A stretch of DNA of 64,000 nt from Symbiodinium natans (Eukaryota > Sar > Dinophyceae > Suessiales > Symbiodiniaceae): assembly GCA_905221605.1 (NCBI GenBank), contig CAJNDS010002168.1, forward strand, positions 777,765 to 841,764. Direction: 5' to 3'. The notes under the pieces are model-generated. The model did no database searches and was not told where the DNA came from. It saw nothing but the letters and a program-made list of their open reading frames with translations. Made by a program: the position numbers and the translations under genes. Shown here piece by piece: positions 59,697 to 64,000 of this stretch (positions are counted from its first letter, which is position 1; each line of letters opens with the position of its first letter).

Positions 59697-59776
59697 GGTT
59701 TAGGGTTTAGGGTTTAGGGTTTAGGGTTTAGGGTTTAGGGTTTAGGGTTTAGGGTTTAGGGTTTAGGGTTTAGGGT

Positions 59777-60240
59777 GGGAGCTCATGGGTAGCGAGAACT
59801 GGGGATATAGCCGGGACAGCTATAGTTGCAAGCTGGCTATCAAATCGAGTTCGATCAAAGCCGTGGCCAAAGCCTTCTGCTGAGCATAAACCAAACGTTT
59901 GTGGCCCAAGCTGGTGGACGGATTTCTCGCAAGGGCGATTCCAGCGGCGTCAATGATGTCCACAGGTTTTTGGCTTGACAACAACTCTCTCACCCGCCTG
60001 AAAATATCGCCACGAACTTCGTCAACAGCGTCAGCTCTCTCGCTGCCCATGAAGACGCTGGCTCCGCTCCACTCACCCTTGGCTGGCCACATCACAAGCT
60101 GGAAAGGAGAGAGCTTGTGCTGGCGTCAGCATCGTGAAGTTGGTAGATGAGACGCGGAACTCTTTGGCCTGCTCTTTCGAATAACCAGATTTATGGGCCC
60201 ATGGAGCCCTGACTATAGCTACCATGAACCTTCACGTAGA
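59777..60240. mobile_element. M1-like element enlarged by a coding-like insert
   Basis: GAGCTCATGGGTAGC at the left and GCTACCATGAACCTTC at the right are M1 ends, and inner ACAGCTATAG / CTATAGCTACC also pair. The interior is about four times the usual size because it carries the ORF at 59820-60095. Confidence 0.55.
59820..60112 (-). CDS. ORF/exon of unknown family inside an M1-like element
   Basis: Open frame through KLSPFQLVMWPAKGEWSG, ASVFMGSERADAVDEVRG, DIFRRVRELLSSQKPVDI, IDAAGIALARNPSTSLGH, KRLVYAQQKALATALIEL, stop at 59820. It is protein-like, with high charge and helices. It may be an exon, or a captured gene piece. Confidence 0.48.
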
Positions 60241-60504
60241 GACTAAACCCAACCACCGCCCACGGGGCTGGTGGTAGGAGGGGGGGGGGGGGAGGGGGCC
60301 ATCAGATCCCAAGACCCCAAAAACACACCCCAAAACCCCAAAACCCCAAAACCCAAAAAACCCCAAACCCCAAAACCCCAAGCCCCAAAACCCCAAAACC
60401 CCCAAAACCCCCAAACCCCAAAACCCCCAAACCCCAAAACCCCAAAACCCCTAAACCCCTAAACCCCAAAACCCCAAAACCCCTAAAAACCCAAAACCCC
60501 AGAC

Positions 60505-60575
60505 CCTTCTCGAAGTCCGAGCCCTCCAAACTCCGAGGGCGCAGCAGCTTGGCACTGAAGGGGTTGAGTGCGCCT
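60505..60575 (-). CDS. Possible coding exon
   Basis: After ACTGTAG|A the frame reads GALNPFSAKLLRPRSLEG then SDFEK, with donor GAAGG|GTCTGGG. The intron then runs into TTTTGGGG-type repeats. Confidence 0.5.
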
Positions 60576-60675
60576 CTACAGTTGCGCATGCCAAGGGTTT
60601 AGGGTTTAGGGTTTAGGGTTTAGGGTTTCGGGTTTAGGGTTTAGGGTTTAGGGTTTAGGGTTTAGAGCTTGGGGG

Positions 60676-60738
60676 AGTAGGGCATCATGCTCGTGCACGT
60701 CGGAAGCCAGAAAACTAGCATCTCCAAGCGTGGACCGT
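60676..60738 (-). CDS. Possible exon, DVHEHDAL module
   Basis: After GTCTACAG|A the frame reads RSTLGDASFLASDVHEHD then AL. DVHEHDAL resembles DVNEHEEL of the 10.9-kb exon, suggesting a repeated module. Confidence 0.52.
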
Positions 60739-60941
60739 CTGTAGACACAGGAGTGCGCGAGCGTGGCCTAAAGCCCTAAGTCAAAAAGCCCTGAAACGCA
60801 CCCTAAACCCTAAACCCTAAACCCTGATAGCCCCCAGACTGAAAAACCCAAGGATACACTAAACCCAAAAACCCCAGACCTCACTCTAAACCCTAGAACC
60901 TATAGACCCTAGATCCTGATCTTAAGAAACTGGGGCTCAAC

Positions 60942-60984
60942 AGAGTTCCGAGTCCGGTGGCACGACCCCATGCTTCCGCATCCA
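60942..60984 (-). CDS. Possible short exon
   Basis: After AATTCCAG|TGG the frame reads WMRKHGVVPPDSEL, with donor CTCT|GTTGAGC. It sits between CCCTAAA and TTCAGGG-type blocks. Confidence 0.42.
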
Positions 60985-62766
60985 CTGGAATTTGGGGTTC
61001 AGGGTTTCGGGTGTAGGGTTTCGGGTTTCAAGCCAACTGCGTCTCTTCCTGTCCTACAAAGCCAGAGACCTTCCGCGATGTAACAACTATGGGTTTCAAC
61101 GGTTTTGCACCTGTAGCCCCTACTGGGGAATTGAAAAGCCGCAACCCTTAACCCTGTACTTCCTCAACCTCCCCTTCCCTAAACAATCATCTTCCCTAAG
61201 CCTTAATTGAACCCTAAACCATAAGCCCTAAACTTCCCTACTAAACCCTCAAACCCTACACCCGAAACCCTCAACCCTAAACGTTCCTAACCCCAAAGCC
61301 CTAACTCGAAACCCTAAACCGAAACCCTAAATTCCAAACCACAAACCCTAAACTTCCGAGAGCCTAAACCCCAAACCACAAACCCTAAACCCCAAACCCC
61401 AAACCCCAAACCCCAAACCCCAAACCCTAAACCCTAAACCCTAAAAACCCCAAACGTCCCTAACCAGGAAGCCCTCACTTCCCCTTGCAGCACAAGGGCC
61501 TTTCTCGACGCTGATGGGCTCCGGACGCTCAGGCCGTGATGGAAGCCTTCACCACTTCGCGCGCGCACGCGCGGCTGGGGGGGGGGGGGGGGGGGGCCAT
61601 AGGGTTTAGGGCTTAGTGGCTTAGGGTTTAGGGTTAAGGGTTAGGGTTTAGGGTTTAGGGTTTAGGGTTTAGGGTTTAGGGTTTAGGGTTTGGGGTTTAG
61701 GGTTTAGGGCTTAGGGCTTAGGGCTTAGGGAAGTTGAGGGCTGAGGGATTGAGGCTTGAGGCTTGCTTCACGCAGCCTTGGCCCCTGAACCCTGAAGCCA
61801 TTGCTTCCCCCAGACGCTCCGGGGGCCAGGGTTTAGGGTTTAGGGTTTAGGGTTTAGGGTTTAGGGTTTAGGGTTTAGGGTTTAGGGTTTAGGGTTTAGG
61901 GTTTAGGGTTTAGGGTTTAGGGTTCAGGGTTTAGGGTTCAGGCCCAAGTTTTTAACTGGGGAAGCAGAACTGCAACCTGTGGCGATAACTTTTGCCACAG
62001 TCAAAATTTCAGGGTACAGGTTGGGGTTGCATTCAGGGCCCTGAATGCAACCCTAAACCCTAAACAGTAAACCCTTGTCCCCGATGGCTACCTTTAATGG
62101 GCGTGAGTGGCCAAGCCTTACTTACGTAAATGCTAACCCCTTGAGTTTCTCTGTAGCCCTAAACCTTACATCCATGTTTTGGGATTCAGAGTAAGCCCTA
62201 ACTTGCGTTAAGCCCTAAATTGTCCTTTCAACCCTAAACCCTCAGATGTGTAGGGTTCCTTATTTAGGGAAAATGGATCCATGCGGGATCCCTCCCATAT
62301 CAGAATAACAGCCGCACATACATGTTAAAACCTCATCATACAAGAGCCTACATCTTGACTACTATCATGTCCGGACAGGCCGTATGTAATAAATATGGGG
62401 TTTACGATATTAGGGGTACTTTGGTGGGTCCTTACTTTAAGGGGATCCTACTATTGGGAGTCTATTTTGGGGGATCCCGCATTTTCGTAAGCCCCTATAT
62501 AGATAAATTTGCTTCTTCTTATGTGTCTATTTGCCTGTGCATCACAGACCTTGCCAGGGTACATATACTATTCAAACTGACATAAACAGGCCTCTATGTT
62601 ACATTTATTAGTTCTTAAGAGGGATATGGGAATGAGGTACCTCAACATCCCACTGAATAGTCCTTGAAGGAATTCTGAAGGGTTCCTAACCCTAAACCCC
62701 AAACCCTAAACCCTAAACCCTTAAACCCTAAACCCTTACTGCGGACCGCGAAATAGACTCCCTCAC
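60985..62766. other. Spacer: telomere-type blocks, G run and weak open stretches
   Basis: Holds CCCTAAA (61380-61450) and TTTAGGG (61829-61945) blocks and a G run at 61577-61595. At 61470-61590 a minus frame (SRKALVLQGE before GTGAGGG) may be a small exon. 62240-62640 is AT-rich with no exon. Confidence 0.45.
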
Positions 62767-62810
62767 TCGAAGCTGACATCCGAGGTGGCGGCGTTTGGAA
62801 CGAGTCGGAC
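62767..62810 (-). CDS. Possible FnIII exon (A-B strands)
   Basis: After GACCCAG|GTC the frame reads VRLVPNAATSDVSF, with donor TTCGA|GTGAGGG. 'A-A-T-S-D-V-S-F' precedes the expected Trp. Confidence 0.52.
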
Positions 62811-63365
62811 CTGGGTCTCTTGTTTGGGTGTTCAGGCTTTAGGGTTTAGGGTTTGGGGTCTGGGGTCTGGGGTTTAGGGTTTAGGGTTTAGGGTTTAGGG
62901 TTTAGGGTTTAGGGTTTAGGGTTTGACCAATTTGGGATTGAGGAGTTGGGGTTCAGGGCTCTACGCTAACCCGCGAACCAAAGGATTGGGTTTCAGGGTG
63001 TTGGCTTTGGGGGCTGGGGTTGAGGGCTTGGTTTAGGGTTTAGGGCTTAGGGTTTCGGGTTTACGGTTTAGGGTTTAGGGTATCGGGTTTACGGTTTAGG
63101 GTTTAGGGTTTAGGGTGTTTGGTTTAGGTCCAGGTTTAGGGTTACTGGTCACCCTTCTGCATAAATATACAACTGGGTTAATGAGCACCATTGAACCTCC
63201 AAATAGGGTCGGGACTACCCAGCCTACCCTGAACCCTAAACCCTAAACCCTAAACCCTGAACCCTAAACCCTAAACCCTAAACCCTGAACCCTAAACCCT
63301 AAACCCTAAACCCTAAACCCGAAACCCTAAACCCTAAACCCTAAACCCCTCAGCCTCGGCCCCAC

Positions 63366-63430
63366 AACGCACTCCGAGTCGGCGACGCGAACGACCAAGG
63401 GCCGGCACCAAAAGCCGAGACCGCGCGCAC
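63366..63430 (-). CDS. FnIII exon (F-G strands)
   Basis: After CCCAACAAG|GTG the frame reads VRAVSAFGAGPWSFASPT then RSA. It joins the exon at the right edge in phase 0: 'Y-V-F-Q/V-R-A-V-S-A-F-G-A-G-P-W-S' is near the FnIII consensus. The donor is probably GCGTT|GTGGGG. Confidence 0.88.
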
Positions 63431-63951
63431 CTTGTTGGGGGTTTAGGGTTTAGGGTTTGGGGTTTAGGGTTTAGGGTTTAGGGCTTAGGGCTTAGGGTTT
63501 AGGGTTTAGGGTTTAGGGTCTAAGATTTCAAGCATTCTGGGGTTTAGGTGGTCAAGGCGGTCTTGGTGATTTTGGGGGGTCTGGGGTTTTGGCTTTCAAG
63601 CTTGACGGTTGTGAACTACATCGCAGCAGCTTGAGCGCCAACGCCTACCCGAAGCCCCGGATGTTCGCATTGAGGTCTACATGTCCGCCGAAAGAACCCA
63701 AACCCCAGGATTTGGGGTTGAGGTTTCCAAGCTGCAAACTAGAGAGGCTCGATGGGAGAGATAAGCGAGCTGATGAAGACCAGGTACTCACTGGGGGGGG
63801 GTTCCCGACTTCACCGAAAACCAGGGTGAGAAAACCAAAGCCCTGCACCCTAAACCTTAAAAGCAACATCTGAACCCTAGACCCGAAACTCTAAACACTA
63901 AACCCGAAACCCTAAACAACCCTGAGCCCTAGACCCTCAACCCTGGACCGC

Positions 63952-64000
63952 CTGAAAGACGTAGGTTCTGCCGGTGATGAGACCAGCGACCCTCACCTGG
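63952..64000 (-). CDS. FnIII exon (E-F strands), cut by window edge
   Basis: Reads VRVAGLITGRTYVFQ. 'G-L-I-T-G-R-T-Y-V-F' is the FnIII corner. The best donor is TTTCAG|GCGGTCC (GC type), which gives phase 0 into the next exon. A GCG|GTCC donor would add one Ala. Confidence 0.8.

Larger units (their letters stand above)
1..64000. repeat. Interspersed telomere-type (TTTAGGG)n / (CCCTAAA)n blocks
   Basis: Blocks of the 7-bp plant/dinoflagellate-type telomere repeat occur throughout in both orientations, with degenerate variants (TTCAGGG, TTGAGGG, TTTGGGG, TTTCGGG). Larger clean blocks by eye: 431-546, 3029-3135, 4441-4510, 10816-10896, 11021-11090, 11517-11612, 16541-16640, 17755-17826, 22077-22147, 23577-23697, 24208-24325, 24541-24675, 28248-28327, 28456-28544, 32440-32548, 32861-32950, 34649-34761, 51665-51768, 57301-57394, 59697-59775 and 61829-61920. 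Alternating orientation and interspersed exons argue for interstitial copies, not a chromosome end. Confidence 0.97.
551..64000 (-). other. Candidate giant FnIII-repeat gene (or tandem genes), many short exons
   Basis: More than 40 separate islands between telomere-type repeats translate on the minus strand into short peptides with FnIII hallmarks: linker prolines, a B-strand Trp, the 'G-G-x-x-I-T' turn, 'L-x-P-x-x-x-Y', and 'V-x-A-x-N-x-x-G-x-G-x-x-S'. Most are bounded by AG|G acceptors and GT or GC donors. All point the same way. Some neighbours join in phase, for example the exons at 28.8 and 27.3 kb. FnIII domains are beta-sandwich modules of about 90 residues, usually extracellular or in muscle-type scaffold proteins; the role here is unknown. 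No start or stop codon was identified, so the gene may extend past both edges. The RCC1-like segment at 15.1-20.9 kb lies within this span and could be part of the same gene or a separate one. The individual exons below are the evidence. The chain between them is inference. Confidence 0.7.

Noticed and set aside
1-64000. A true chromosome end
   Set aside because: Telomere-type blocks are short, in both orientations, degenerate at edges and interleaved with exons across the whole window.
1-64000. CRISPR arrays or bacterial operons
   Set aside because: No direct-repeat/spacer regularity of CRISPR type; organisation is clearly eukaryotic.
1-64000. tRNA, snRNA or dinoflagellate spliced-leader genes
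   Set aside because: By eye I found no cloverleaf-compatible gene and no copy of the conserved spliced-leader sequence; only the tRNA-Met-like primer site in the copia element.

Overview
The window looks like dinoflagellate nuclear DNA. It is saturated with short blocks of the TTTAGGG/CCCTAAA telomere-type repeat in both orientations. Its recognisable genes are cut into very short exons whose introns use GT, GC and apparently GA donors with AG|G acceptors. It holds an intact Ty1/copia-type retrotransposon with unusual extra domains, and a piece of eukaryotic 18S rRNA. All assignments come from reading the sequence by eye. No database search or splice model was run.

Layout. (1) From about 0.5 kb to the right edge, the 'unique' islands between telomere-type blocks repeatedly translate on the minus strand into pieces of fibronectin type III (FnIII) domains. 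They have plausible splice sites and, at several junctions, matching phases. I read this as one giant gene, or a few tandem genes, running right to left through the window with exons of about 25-200 nt. (2) At 15.1-20.9 kb lies a minus-strand gene segment encoding about eleven RCC1-like repeats. Its introns have transposon-like ends: terminal inverted repeats, flank duplications or inverted arrays. They look like introners. (3) At 35.3-45.8 kb is a 10,487-bp copia-type element, sense to the host exons. It has identical 252-bp LTRs, a TACTT target duplication, a half-tRNA-Met-like primer site, a 3086-codon Gag-Pol ORF and a short overlapping ORF. The polyprotein also carries a cytosine-methyltransferase-like region and a 2-oxoglutarate-oxygenase-like region. 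(4) Between exons are several MITE-like inverted-repeat families, a dispersed repeat (R1) that the copia element split, a palindromic 242-bp tandem array, degenerate minisatellites, homopolymer G/C tracts, an 18S rRNA fragment and a decayed second retroelement.

How it fits together. The commonest arrangement on the plus strand is (CCCTAAA)n - exon - (TTTAGGG)n. In the sense of the minus-strand transcript, introns therefore tend to begin with TTTAGGG repeats and end with CCCTAAA repeats. Those ends could pair and bring splice sites together, and several donors read GTTTAGGG or GTTGAGGG. The most interesting hypothesis here is that telomere-type repeats and small inverted-repeat elements both act as intron material. 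Weak exon calls are marked with low confidence. Most long plus-strand ORFs are shadows or low-complexity artefacts.
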